Part shown: positions 1-10,905 of the stretch, one piece after another
Layout: the number at the start of each line of letters is the position of its first letter
Position numbering within the stretch: the stretch's first letter is position 1
The notes under the pieces: generated by a model
Database searches by the model: none
Told to the model about the DNA's origin: nothing
What the model saw: only the letters and a program-made list of their open reading frames with translations
Position numbers and translations under genes: made by a program
From: Odontocerum albicorne
Lineage: Eukaryota; Arthropoda; Insecta; Trichoptera; Odontoceridae
Direction: 5' to 3'
DNA: 64,000 bases
Assembly: GCA_949825065.1 (NCBI GenBank)
Contig: OX463852.1
Coordinates: 18,192,189 to 18,256,188 of the forward strand

Positions 1-832
1 AACGGCGTTTAGTTGCCAATGTTGTTTAATTACGACATTTCTTTTGAAGAAAACTCGATAACCGCGCAACATTATTTTTTAACATTTCAGAATATAACAA
101 ACTAACACGTCTTCTATCGGCTCTAGTTGACATACTACTGAGAGTAGAGGTATACAATTTGATTGTAACTGTACAATCATCGCCTGACTGTGACGGCGTG
201 GTACGAGTATCTGGCCATACACGCTCTAGCTTGCATCCACATTGTTCTCTTCTCATTTCGTCAGTGTCCACGTTTATCACAGTTATATTCATTTAAGTCA
301 TCTATATTTAAATATAAGCAATTTATAGTGTATACAGATAAAACATATTAAAAAATTGAATAAATTAAAATAGTGTTTTAATCAAAGACATTATTAGGAG
401 AACTGATAATGAGAGCGATGGCTTGTTTGCCATCAGAATATATTGCAAAATACTCGTTAAAATTGGTTTTATATTTCAATGATGAAACATAAAATCCAAT
501 AAAAAAAATCGATATATTTCTCAGTTATTGATCTCAGTTTAATTTTCAAATATATTTTTGTTTTTAACTACGTAGAAAAAACGATTTTGTTCGATGGAAA
601 AAATACGGCATGTGAGATTTTTCTGCTTTATATTTCTTCAGAAGTTTGAATAACCTAAGAGTTAAATAAAAAATTAAGAAGTTTATGTGTAGGTCAATAT
701 GGAGATTTCATTGTTTTATTGGCCAAACACTTTTACTCTCTCTTTTCATGTCACTCAAATGCTTTCTAACATCCTCGCCCAAAATTATGTATTTCAACCC
801 ATCCATAAAGTGCCTAAACTAATTTATCGAGT
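1..832. other. AT-rich stretch without recognised gene
   Basis: No feature was recognised. A minus-strand 88-codon open frame (26-292) with a Cys-x-Cys and several Arg pairs is visible, but it resembles no family I know and has no supporting context. The rest is AT-rich with many stops in all frames. Confidence 0.5.
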
Positions 833-1032
833 NNNNNNNNNNNNNNNNNNNNNNNNNNNNNNNNNNNNNNNNNNNNNNNNNNNNNNNNNNNNNNNNNNNN
901 NNNNNNNNNNNNNNNNNNNNNNNNNNNNNNNNNNNNNNNNNNNNNNNNNNNNNNNNNNNNNNNNNNNNNNNNNNNNNNNNNNNNNNNNNNNNNNNNNNNN
1001 NNNNNNNNNNNNNNNNNNNNNNNNNNNNNNNN
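833..1032. other. Assembly gap (200 N)
   Basis: Exactly 200 consecutive N, a common placeholder length for a scaffold gap of unknown true size. Reading frames that appear to cross it are artefacts. Confidence 0.99.
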
Positions 1033-1194
1033 TATTCTTAAACGTTAAAAAATTGGACATCGCGCGCACAAATGAAAACGGTTTCTTTAAAAAAAAAGGG
1101 AAAAGCTCGGCAGAAAGAAAACGGCGTTTTCTTGTTAAGTCGTATCTATAGTATACATAAATAAGAGGCCAAGTAAATCTAGCCGCTGCTGTCA

Positions 1195-1640
1195 CCGGAT
1201 GCCAAAAATAAGAGGTTTGGAATAAAAATACACGAGGATAGACAGAATGGTCAAAATTTCCTTAACATACGTGAGGCCAATCACGACTTATGGAATATTC
1301 TAGAGCAGATAGAATAAGAACAAAAACTATCCTCAGAACTAATTAAATGAAAACTCTCACAGCCATTGCATGCAAAACACTAAGAGATAGAGTTAGAAAC
1401 TCTCGTATCCGAGAAATACCTGCAGTAAGAAATATTCTGAGATAAGGTAGACATTGCAAAATATATTGACGAGGCTATGTGAAAGACATGACTAGTACAA
1501 AGGTTCTTCATATGACAATGCATAAAATACTCGCTGGAAATCCTCCAAAAGGATGGAAGAATAACTGGGAGCCAAAATTTCAAGAGAGGCAGTCTTGGTG
1601 ATAGCAAACGAGAGATCTAATTTAAGATAAAGAAGAAGTA
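1195..1640 (+). pseudogene. RTE-like non-LTR retrotransposon 3' fragment
   Basis: Broken plus-strand coding matches the C-terminal region of RTE-type reverse transcriptases. Recognisable pieces are a TILRTN-x-MKTL block and a TLRDRVRNSRIRE block, equivalent to the LLRTSEMKTLR and TLRDRIRNTEIRR blocks of the better preserved copy near 23.5 kb. Stops and shifts interrupt all frames. It ends in purine-rich sequence containing AAGAAGAAG, like other GAA-tailed copies in the window. This is an old 5'-truncated copy with no coding capacity. Confidence 0.65.
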
Positions 1641-1928
1641 ATAGAACAAACAAATAAGGCAGTCGCAATATCTGATTGTCGAAGAGGTGTGATCTGAAAA
1701 TAAAACAAAACATGCGGATCGAAAGCAAAGTTCAAATATAATATAAAAGAACTGCGTTAGGCCGATTATGACATATATAGTAATGTTCAAACCAGAGACC
1801 AGACAAAACTAAAATCAACAACCTTCTTTGAACATCTGACATCAGAATACCACGAACCATCATAGGAAAATCTCTCAGAGATAGATTCAGAAACTCTTAC
1901 ATTCGACAGAGCTGGAACACAGAAGATA
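1641..1928 (+). pseudogene. Second RTE-like 3' fragment, head-to-tail with the first
   Basis: The sequence restarts with a plus-strand segment reading roughly EQTNKAVAISDCRRGV, equivalent to the VNKAAAISGCLRTPV region of the copy at 23.3 kb. An SKAKFKYN segment follows, equivalent to the KVRIYKTRVRP block. It lies directly downstream of the first fragment in the same orientation and is followed by a 78-bp tandem repeat. Decay is heavy. Confidence 0.6.
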
Positions 1929-2166
1929 TAGTATTGTCAGATGAAGCAGAAAGAGAAGGAGACACTGGCGTGACTATGTGGCAACGATGGCCATATAGAG
2001 AATCCAATATATTGTCAGATGAAGCAGAAAGAAAAGGATACACTGGCGTGACTATGTGGTAACGATGGTCAGAGAGAGAATCCAAGATATTGTCAGATGA
2101 AGCAGAAAGAGAAGGAGACACTGACGTGACTATGTGGTAACGATGACCAGAGAGAGAATCCCATAT
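1929..2166. repeat. 78-bp tandem repeat, 3 copies
   Basis: The landmark ATTGTCAGATGAAGCAGAAA recurs at 1933, 2011 and 2089, an exact 78-bp period. Copies differ by a few substitutions and the third fades near 2166. The period equals 26 codons, so an antisense frame shows a 26-residue repeat, but the sense strand continues the RTE-derived sequence. Confidence 0.9.
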
Positions 2167-2384
2167 ATAGCAGCACATAAAAACCCTGCAGGACATCGCA
2201 TGCAGGAAGGCCGTCTAAAAAGTGGATATATGATACAGCTGGTGCTGTGTTTCCCAAGAATGATTTTCACAACAACAAATCCAAGATATATATCAAGACG
2301 ATTTTTATGTTTCACATAACCCTCCAATATAAGTGATAATACTCCGTGACTAATTGTCAAACCAGCAATTGCAACGGCTACAAC

Positions 2385-2595
2385 CGCTACAAGGGCACGT
2401 CACGGAAGCGGCAGCCTACTTCCAGCTGAAAGAGCAAGTGCCAGAAGTGTCACGCTCGTGCGGACCCCGGTCTGATGCATGCCCCAGAGCACCACGGCAC
2501 CATGGGAGAACTGCGCCTCGCTCGGCTCCGTGATCGCGTGACACACTATTATGACACGCCATTGCGATGTGGTCGCGTGGAAATTGAAACGGTGA
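2385..2595. other. GC-rich island of unknown origin
   Basis: A roughly 200-bp block with clearly higher GC than the surrounding DNA. Short open frames exist on both strands (for example 2416-2637 minus), but none matches a family I recognise. It could be a captured exon or part of an unrelated repeat. No function is proposed. Confidence 0.4.
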
Positions 2596-2753
2596 AAAAC
2601 TAACATGAACTGATAATGCGGTTATGGCTGTAAGCAAGCGATTACCAACTATTGTACTGGTCGCTAACTAGAAGCAACGGTCTTTAACTATTCCTCAGTT
2701 GCTATATGAATCAGTTCCATTGGATTTATCATCCTGCACCATTATTTTGATGT

Positions 2754-2935
2754 CATCCGTAGCTTAGTTGGTCAGATGCTGGTTTTCCACCCGGGGGGGG
2801 GGTCAGGTTCACAAAAATAATAATAATCAAGGGTCCTAATTTGGTTAAGATTTCGCTGACCAATAACACGCACGGGCTAGACGTGTGAGAGTATTGTTAA
2901 TTGTCCGCGTGCAGTAGTATTTCAAACAGTACATA
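2754..2935 (+). repeat. tRNA-derived SINE, degenerate copy
   Basis: The head resembles a tRNA: an A-box-like TAGCTTAGTTGG near 2760 and a weak B-box-like GGTCAGGTTC after a run of G. A body follows (AAGGGTCC, ACGCACGGGCTAGACG) that aligns by eye with the fuller SINE copies at 5.5 kb and 14.7 kb. Confidence 0.6.
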
Positions 2936-3539
2936 CATATTATAGTGGTTATTCTCCAAATGGTCGATTACTGGAGCCGAAGACAGAATTATCTTCCAGC
3001 CACGCGATTCTATCATAAATGCCTGTGTGATGAATTCATATTAGTATGTTGAGGGGTATCTTAGCACATTTTGATACTATTCGGTTCGAGCGCATATGTT
3101 TTAGTGTGTCATTGACTTTTTTTCCTGTCACTGTACGCCATTCAATATCTCTCGTTACTCTTTAATAGTCTGAGAAAATATTTTCTAAATAACAGCATGA
3201 CTGGTATCAACAAACAATTGAGGAACACTGGTTGCGAGTGAACGTGTCCACTAAATGTTCATCTTAATTAGCATATGGAGGAGAACTTTCGATCGATTTA
3301 ATTAGGAAATACCAATAGGGAAATCAGTGGAAATTGAACCAAATTAACACCTATTTAACGAAGACATATAGGAGCAGTAAATAAATAATTAGCTTTGAAC
3401 ACGCAATAGTTTGGTAGAAGTGTGAAAGGAAAAGTAAATGCGATATATGGGTGGAAAATGAAAGATTTTCTTAGATGATGAAATAGTTAAGAGGGATATC
3501 GAACAGCGTGCAGTGATAAAAAAATCAATGGGGTACTAA
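2936..3539. other. No recognised feature
   Basis: AT-rich DNA with no coding or repeat signature that I can identify. Confidence 0.5.
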
Positions 3540-4085
3540 AACGTATACATATACTTGAACCGTAGAGTCGTAAAATATACTAAGATTCAACAGTATTTTG
3601 GTACCAACTTTGATGTATGAGAGGAAAACGTGGGCGTCGAAAAAAGCTGAAAAAGGCCGAATAAATGCTGTCAAAATGTGTGCACTGAGAAGGATATACC
3701 TATGGGTTGACGATATATGACAGAGTACGGAATGCAATGATCAGTGATTAATTTGAACTTAAAGCTGACGTTCAGTAAGATAAAGAAGAGCATTCTGAGA
3801 TGGTTGGGATATATGGAATGAATGATTACCGAAAGACTAACAAATATATAGTGCATATACGAGTGGAGGGCGTGGTAGAGGAAGACCAAGGAAATTATTG
3901 TTGAATCAATTGAATGATACTTTGAAAAAAAGAAACGTAGAAAGCCAAAGAAATCGTAGGTGTTGTATGAGAAGGTGTATGGATATAGTAGAGGCGAAGG
4001 ATGTTTGTCGAGATATGAACGTCTGGGGATATGTCATCTTTGTCTACCCTTGACAGAAAAATGGCGTGATGGTATATACATATTA
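3540..4085 (+). pseudogene. Non-LTR retrotransposon 3' fragment (GRGRPRKVW family)
   Basis: This is a fragment of a non-LTR reverse transcriptase C-terminus repeated many times in the window. Readable plus-strand pieces, in different frames, are VPTLMYERKTW, KKSILRWLGYM, VEGVVEEDQGN (from the family's GRGRGRPRKVW), CMRRCMDIVEAKDVCRDMN and a terminal KWRDGIY. All other copies stop at the same 3' end, GGCGTGATGGTATRTA. Several frameshifts make it non-functional. The family is common in insects as the tail of RTE-like elements, from my knowledge of such proteins. Confidence 0.75.
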
Positions 4086-4857
4086 TCCACGACCTTCATA
4101 TCATATTGGTACCATACGAAAAAATACATCTATAATTACGTGATCATGAAAGCATTATTTTCCCAAATTATCCGTATTGGCATGCTAACATGTTAAAAAG
4201 CGAGGCCGGGAGAGCAAAATGTTGCTCGACCCCATGAATCATGTCTTAATAATGCTCTGATAGAACCACTTTTAGGCACGTAACTCATAATTTGTCATTG
4301 TACTTGTATTATGTTGGTAATAAATATTACCAACCTTACTAAGTGAGTAACAAGAAATTTATATTTTTTTATTTACTTCCTGTGGCTGTCTCCCTTTTCA
4401 TTTTTGTTACTTACTCCCGTCAACATCCCACTTAATGGCTCTATTCTAAGATATGCCCCTTTAATATCCCTTTGTTCCTGAACTCAAACCGTGTCACTTC
4501 TAGCCGTCCATTGTCCACTCTCTTCTATATAATGGAAGTGCTTCGCCGGCTTGCGGTTTCTGCAATGAGGGCCGATGGACTTAATTATGCGGTTTCTCCG
4601 AAGAAAGTCTTCGTATTACGAAGCATCAACTCATTTCAACGCATTGCACGGATGAATGCATTTTCTCGTTCCACCAACTTAAAGGTAATAAATGTCATGC
4701 TGAATAATAAAGTAAATTTTAAGAAGAGTCTTTTTTATAACTTAATGGGTTAAAGGTTCAATGACATATTTTTTTAGAAACCTCTAATAAAAATGTGCAT
4801 ACGAATAAATTATTGAAAGTTTTATTAAACATTATTTGAAAAAAGTGAAATTAGTTT
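4086..4857. other. No firm feature; weak 93-codon ORF
   Basis: Mostly AT-rich. An open plus-strand frame at 4472-4753 encodes a basic 93-residue peptide and contains AAGGTAATAA near 4681, which would fit a splice donor. I recognise no domain and see no partner exon, so no gene is called. Confidence 0.3.
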
Positions 4858-5376
4858 TTAAAACAGTTAACTTCAACTTGCTGCAGAGATTTGTCATACC
4901 TCACATTCGTGAGGAGTTTAGGAATAAGAAGAACTTTTATTTTCAGCAAGATGGTGCACCTACCCACGAGCATCGTGATGTGAGCGCCTATCTTGATGAA
5001 CATTTGCCGAACGTAGAGGTAGCATTGAATACATTGGACGTAGGGTAGCATTGGATACCTCCGCGTTTCTTAAGCCTCACACCAATGGATTTTTTTATGA
5101 GGACTCGCCGAAGATAGTTTATGGCAGAAAACTTGCAACAGTTGACGAATTAAGAGCAGCCACTGAAATAGAATGCGCCCAAATACCAAAACAAATCATT
5201 CTTGATTTTTGCGATTCCACGTTATCAGCAGTACATGGACCAGAACGGCTATCAATTTGACAATTTGCGATAACTAAAAAAATCTACGTCTGTCTTCTTT
5301 AATTTGAAATTTTAATCTTAGATATGCCTTAACTGAATTTATAAAACTTTAAAGTGTATATTTTTTTGCGACACTG
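4858..5376 (+). pseudogene. mariner/Tc1-like transposase relic, 5'-truncated
   Basis: The catalytic-core half of a Tc1/mariner transposase. The first frame (4836-5048) shows RFVIPHIREEF and FQQDGAPTH, the second catalytic Asp motif. A frameshift near 5045 leads to PPRFLSLTPMDFF, the region of the third catalytic residue, and then GRKLATVDELRAATEIECAQ with IPKQIILDFCDS. The N-terminal DNA-binding half and first catalytic Asp are absent. The sequence CGACACTG followed by TA at 5377-5378 looks like the 3' inverted terminus. No matching left terminus was found. Confidence 0.8.
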
Positions 5377-5525
5377 TATAATACTTTTCGAGTCGATGTT
5401 TGAAATATGTCAATGACGGAGCAAGTTGGCAGCTGGTTTCAGAGCTAAACTTCATGCAAAAAAAAGGATCATCATGTAGAAAATCTTAATAGTGAGTTTT
5501 TCCTCAATATTTATTTCCTGATACG

Positions 5526-5803
5526 ATAGATCTCGTGGTCTAATTGGTATGATGACGTTTGACACGCACCCAGAGGTTTCGGGTTCAATTCCCGATGTTA
5601 TGCAAAAGATAATAAAAAATGGTACTCGTCTGGCAAAATAATTTATTTGGTAATAATACTCGCTACGCTAGACGCGGGGATTGCTGTTGCCTCTTTACGA
5701 GCAGATGAATATAACCAACACTTGCGATGGCGAACTGCAAGTTCCGTGCCTGCATCAGTGGTTCTAAACTTGAGTGTTCGATTAATGGGGGCACAATGTT
5801 GTC
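5526..5803 (+). repeat. tRNA-derived SINE, near full length
   Basis: A clear RNA polymerase III promoter pair is present: A box TGGTCTAATTGG (5536-5547) and B box GGGTTCAATTCCC (5581-5593). A family body of about 200 bp follows (AAAATGGTACTCGTCTGGC, then TGCGATGGCGAACTGC, TTCCGTGCCTGC and ATTAATGGGGGCACAATG). The same body recurs at 14.7, 46.4 and 59.7 kb. The 3' end abuts an RTE-like fragment. Confidence 0.85.
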
Positions 5804-6165
5804 TGAAATGTGAGACTGAAAAGAGCCGAATAAATGTTGTAAAACTGCGTGCACTTATAAGAAATCAAGATGAAGAAGAGCACTCTGAAATGGTTTGGAC
5901 ACGTGAAACGATTGATTGAAGAAAGACTAACGAAACAAATATACAGCGCAAATGTGTGGTAGAGGAAGACCACGAAAAGTAATAGTATGGTTGAATCAAG
6001 AGTACGATATTTTGAAAGAAGAAAATGTAAAAAAATCAGGGAAATAGTATGAACTGTATGAGAAGATGTATGGATGTGGAAGAAGGGAAGGATGTGTCGC
6101 GATAGGAAAGTCTGGAGCTCTCTGCTTTGTGCCTAAACCGATAGGTAGACGGCGTGATGGTATGT
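5803..6165 (+). pseudogene. Non-LTR retrotransposon 3' fragment (GRGRPRKVW family)
   Basis: Readable pieces are TEKSRINVVKLRAL, KKSTLKWFGHVKRLIEERLTKQIYS, VVEEDHEK (from the GRGRPRKVW motif), CMRRCMDVEEGKDVSR and the terminal GGCGTGATGGTATGTA. Two or more frameshifts occur. It begins exactly where the SINE ends, so either the SINE inserted at its edge or the truncation point coincides. Confidence 0.75.
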
Positions 6166-6819
6166 ATTTATGCAATGTTGTCTCTCGGTAATGCTCTTCA
6201 ACCTGTCCGCATTATTATTTCTTTGGATATGTTGAAGGGTTACCAAACGAATACATGAATAAATCTTGATACAAATGTCAAAATTAGTTGTCCAGCTGAA
6301 AGCGATTTAGAATTGGGAGCAGTTCGATATAACAATTATTGTAATAAAAATACATCGTTATGATTGTCGACCTTAGATTAATGCCACTCGCAAAGTCCAA
6401 AACAACAGAATTATAAGGTCATCATGTCTCCGCTGACGGATAGTTTTGTAGTTAGTTAGTTATGTTTGCATCAATCCAGATTACAACATATTTCAGTAGG
6501 CAGTCAACAAAAACAGTCTGCCATCACTTTAGATAAGAAATGATGTGGCACAACACGAACAAAATAGCTAGCTGACGCTCTATCATACGATAATTTTCTG
6601 AAGACAACAATTATAAGGCCTAATTTAAAGATACTTGAACGGATCCGGGAGTGAATGAACGGACCCGGATTCATAGTCCGGCTTAAATACTAAATAATGA
6701 TATCTAACCTTAAAATGTTGTGATCTATTTATTGATAGTTAGTCTGTTTAATACGAGTATATGGACTAACCGGTCTATACTGAGAAACATCCAAATCTAG
6801 TATTCTCCATAGCATTGTT
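6166..6819. other. No recognised feature
   Basis: AT-rich sequence. A short imperfect inverted pair around GGATCCGGG and GGACCCGG lies at about 6641-6682. Nothing coding was recognised. Confidence 0.45.
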
Positions 6820-7510
6820 AGGGGTAAAAATATGAACTATGTGAAATAAGGAAAGAAACATGATAGATGCGAATAAAACATTATAGATAGGGTATGGGTT
6901 GAAAAACATCTGATGTCCTCGCGGCCGGGCTCGTCCTCTATTGGTGTGGGTGTGTTTCGACTGGGGGGATGTTGTGAGATGAGCCCAGACCTTTAGATAT
7001 ATTCTCTCTTATATGTATTTTCTTCTCCATTATCTTGAAATATATATATACAATACCAGGATATATGTTATGGTATGTATACTCGTATATTAACATACTA
7101 TGCTGCTATCAATAAACCTATATATTTTTAAGCCTTCGAGGTGTGGTATTAGAGGCGGACGCTCCATATCCCATGGACTGCAAGGCGCACCAACGTCTCC
7201 ATTATCAAATAATTGGAGATTATCTTTAGACAACATGCAATCATAATAAAGATTGGGCACGTTGCTAGAAAGAATGATGAAAGTCTGGTGATCATGATGA
7301 CAGTTGAGGGAAGCGAGTAAGAGGAAGGTGTCCTGTGAAATGGGCGGATCAAATAAACGAGTTAATAGGGTCGTCTTTAAACGCTTCATTCAACATGACC
7401 CAGGACCGGGAGGGATGGAGAAGGGGCACTACTCGCCGAGTTGAAGACATGACAGAGGACCACTATGCTAAGCATTGAGCACACGATAAGACGAAAGGAA
7501 GAAGAAGAGT
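6820..7510 (+). pseudogene. RTE-like fragments (KERNMID / RGRCPVKWADQI type)
   Basis: Two pieces of one non-LTR reverse transcriptase tail, separated by about 230 bp of unrelated sequence. At 6825-6885 the frame reads like KERNMIDAN. At about 7300-7425 it reads RGRCPVKWADQINELIGSS and ASFNMTQDREGWRR, matching the SPTRWMKQIKELTRST and AAFNM blocks of the relic at 55.6 kb. The intervening 6900-7130 contains a GC-richer block of unknown origin. No long frame is left. Confidence 0.6.
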
Positions 7511-7780
7511 CTGGCCGTATACCATGTGACTTCCTTTTAAAGGACGCTATTACAAATTCGTAAGAAATTTAATTTAAATACTAATTCTCCAGTGAAGAAA
7601 CAGTAGTAAAAATAGTCGGACCTACATTCCAAAGCTCCTGAGAGCATCCATATGGAAATTTCTTATACGATATCCAAGCTCCTACTTAAAATTTCAACGA
7701 TACATTACCATAAGCGAACCTGTAGTTACTTGCAGTGCAGAATTTTAGACCATTATTCCAAAATAATGATATAAAGTATA

Positions 7781-8325
7781 ATGGTATTTTTAAGTAAATC
7801 TGGCACTAAAACATATATCCTCGAATTACAAAAAATAAAAATCTACTCAGATGTACTCAACAGCATTCTAGTACCAACTTTGATGTATGTAAGTGAAACT
7901 TGGAAATGTAACAAAGCTGAAAGGAGCCGAATAAAGGTTGTAGAAACGCGAAGAATACATGGGGTGATAATCTCTTACAGTATACACAATGAAGTAATTA
8001 GGGATGAATGTGTGATGTGTTGAGTAAGATGAAGAAAATCACTCGAAGATATTTTAGACGTGCAGAACGAATGAATGAAAAAAGATTAAAAAAAAAACAA
8101 ACATGCTGTGAAAATGTGAGTGAAGGGCGTGGTAAAATAAGGCCAAGGAAAGTATGGCTGGATCAAGTGAATGGTATTTTGAAAGAAGGAAATGTAAAGT
8201 CGTAGGGAAAGTATGATAAGATGTATGGATTTAGAAGTGGCGAAAGATGTGTGTGTGTGTCACGATAGGAAAGTTTGGTACTATCTCCTTTCTGCCTACT
8301 CCTTACAAGGAAACGGCGTGATAGT
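7781..8325 (+). pseudogene. Non-LTR retrotransposon 3' fragment, best-preserved of its family here
   Basis: Overlapping frames 7781-8023 and 8008-8205 give SILVPTLMYVSETWKC, AERSRIKVVETRRIHGVI, NEVIRDECVMC, LSKMKKITRRYFRRAERMNEKRL, EGRGKIRPRKVWLDQVNG and ILKEGNVKS. A third frame gives CMDLEVAKDVCVCHDRKVWYYLLSAYSLQG. The fragment ends at GGCGTGATAGTATGTA. Only two or three shifts separate the blocks, so this copy is useful for reconstructing the family's C-terminus. Confidence 0.8.
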
Positions 8326-9384
8326 ATGTAGGTATTTTAAAAATTGTCTTACATTTACGAGTATGTTCGAAGATTTTCACGGCTGTTTTCCATATTTTAA
8401 AAATGTTTTGAGATTTTACCAAGTTGAGTTGGTTTAAATGATCGCCTACGTTTCGAAGGCGTTAAAACGCTATTTTTTTATTTGAAATTTTAACAAGCAT
8501 AACATACTCGTACATGTATATCAATCATATACGAGTTTGTGCAAAAATGTGAAGCCCGGTTTTGTTTCTTCGGTTATCTCAGAATCGGCGTGGATTTTTT
8601 GGATATATTATATAATAAATGTTCAATTGCAGTCGAGAAACAATTAATGTTCTTACCAAAGTCCTTCCAGCACTTGCTTTGCCATTATAATGAAGGAAAA
8701 AGTAATTATTTTCAAATTTACTTATCATAATTATTCATCTATCATATATTACTTTTATGGATTTCACTTTCATGCGGTTTTGATTGTAATTGATTTTCTC
8801 ATTATCTGATACGACGGGTTTTACCGTCAGCCTTATCCTTCCCTAGAATTGCGTGTCGTCTGACTAATATTGTTTAGACATTATAATATTATTATCGTTT
8901 CTGCTTAACCTTTCCCGAGTAACTATCACCGTGATGCCCGCTCATTTTAAAAATAATCACTTTTTAGAACTGTCATTCAGTATTTAATGTATACATATAT
9001 GTAATGCTGACATAATATGGTTTCGAGTATTTTTTTTTTCACATCACATAAATTTATTCTTGTTATTTTCTATTTTATATATTCATTTCATGAATCGCGA
9101 TCATAGCGGTACCATATAGTGGGCTAAAGCAAATGACTTGCTCGTTAATCCTATAAAAATGCAAACTTTATTCATAGTCGTCATTTATTTTCAAGGATAA
9201 ATCAATCAATAGTTCCATCTATTCAAATTGATAGCTGTGTGTCGTCCTTATATTCAAGCCAGGCCGTAAAATCTAACTTAATCCTTGTTGATGAATTTTT
9301 GAGTTGTCGCAATTATCATATATCTTAAACCGTCAAGTTTCGCTGGCCTCCGTTCTCTCAACAGATTGTCAAGTATCATTTTGC
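8326..9384. other. No recognised feature
   Basis: AT-rich. Open frames of 63-74 codons near 8213-8730 show no recognisable domain. Confidence 0.45.
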
Positions 9385-9570
9385 CCTTAATTAAATATGG
9401 GGATATTTACTATAATAACTCGATGCTGTGGGGAGTTATTGGATAGATTGGAGAGGCTCCAAAATGTTTGCGTTCTGTTTATATTTAATCTAAAAAATAT
9501 GATCATTTAAATATAATTCTGGCTCAATCAGCTGTGGTATATTCTTATCGACATTTAACACGAAACTAAA
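9385..9570 (+). pseudogene. Jockey-like reverse transcriptase C-terminal scrap
   Basis: One frame reads CGELLDRLERLQNVCVLFIF, followed by NLKNMII. This is the conserved leucine-rich block downstream of the polymerase domain in Jockey-type retrotransposons, where a cysteine/asparagine pair precedes VRFIF. Preceding YYNSMLWG in another frame fits the adjacent block. Only about 60 codons are traceable. Confidence 0.55.
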
Positions 9571-10479
9571 GAAGCATTATTTATCTCAAAATGATCATCT
9601 TCCTTAAATCCAATCTAAATCCACATTTTCCTTGACATTTATAAACTTTATTAGTTTTTCTCAAATATTGGTGCCATATACTACGTTCAAGACGGTCACG
9701 TGTACCGATAATAATTATGAAATAATGTCTGGTTAAGCGAAAAAAATTATATGCACGAGTATAAAATAAAATAAATAAACTGATTGAGCTCGCCTTAATT
9801 CTGAGAGGATCATTAAAATAATGGTTCAGTTACGTCACAAGTGGTACTAGCGGTTGCTGGCGCATGCACAGTTGTGTCCTTTTGTTCCAGATATAAATTG
9901 AAGCCAATGAATGATATGGCGGTTGTTATCTTCTCCATAAATAAAACAACATATAAATTATGTAAAAAAAACGTTACAAAAATAACAGACGAAGATCTGG
10001 TGCTATTCACGAGGTCAGCGGCTGGCTGGATGATGTTGAGCAGCAACAATGCTGTACCAGATAGCTCAGTGGTAAACAAACATTATCGTATAATAGATAC
10101 GAGGAATTGAAAACAGTTTACTATTATCAGTCAAAACAATATGAGAAACGATGACTTTGTTTTCAATAAATAGGTGTTTTGTTATAAAAAAATGTTTTTC
10201 CCAATTTTTTTTAGTAGATACCACACTTCTGTATTTCGTGTCCTGCGTATCCCATATTACCAGCTTCTTTTAATTACCAACTGCATAAGCCATGGTTTAA
10301 AGAAGTTGAGGAGATTTCGTAACTTGGAAGCGCAACATGAATTGTGACATTTAAATAAACATAAACAGCAGTGTGAATGGTGAGTTGTATAATAAGTTTA
10401 CCGACCGGAGTATTTTAAAAGAAACAAAGCTGGCTGCTCATAATGATTTTTTTATCACAATAGTAGGGGTGGTATGCTA
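9571..10479. other. No recognised feature
   Basis: AT-rich. Overlapping open frames on opposite strands at 9813-10110 (about 88 codons each) match no family I know. Opposite-strand overlap and lack of context argue against a gene. Confidence 0.4.
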
Positions 10480-10905
10480 GTGAAATTTAGATGTGACAAA
10501 AAACTTATGAAACTAAGATAAATGTAATAGAAATGAGGAGGTTGCTTAGATTGTGTGGAAACACAATACATGACAAAATAAGGAATGAGGGCATCAGGAA
10601 AGAATGCAAATGAAAAGAAGATGAAGAAAAAACATTGAGATAGTTCAGCCACGTACAAATAATGAATCATGAAAGATAATCTACAAGAGTAGTATATAAG
10701 GTACGGAAAGACCTAAACAAACGTGGCACGACCGAATGTTTCAGATTCTGAAAGAGAGGGCGAGCTTTTACAATAGGAAAGTATGCATGAGTATGTTGCA
10801 TGGACAAAAGCGGCAGAAGCGAAAAATGTATGCCAGGCTAGATAGAAAGAAGTGGAGATATGTTCTCCCTGTCTACCTCAATAGAAATATGGCGTTATAA
10901 GGAAA
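10480..10905 (+). pseudogene. Non-LTR retrotransposon 3' fragment (WRYVLPVY variant)
   Basis: Plus-strand pieces are KINVIEMRRLLRLCGNTIHD, KIRNEGIRKECK, RGTTECFRF and ARLDRKKWRYVLPVYLNRN, followed by GGCGTTATAAGG at the position where related copies have GGCGTGATGG. The WRYVL ending is shared with the fragment at 45.8-46.1 kb, so these two form a subfamily distinct from the VWSSLLSAYP copies. Frameshifts and stops are frequent. Confidence 0.65.

Noticed and set aside
699..1195. ORFs crossing 833-1032
   Set aside because: They run through the N gap and are artefacts.
1897..2196. Minus-strand protein with 26-residue repeats
   Set aside because: The repeats come from the 78-bp tandem array and the neighbouring RTE relic reads on the plus strand.
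5526..5610. tRNA gene
   Set aside because: A and B boxes are present, but the acceptor and anticodon stems do not pair and the sequence continues into a repeated SINE body.
9813..10110. Small genes on both strands
   Set aside because: Overlapping opposite-strand frames of equal length with no recognisable domain are expected by chance.
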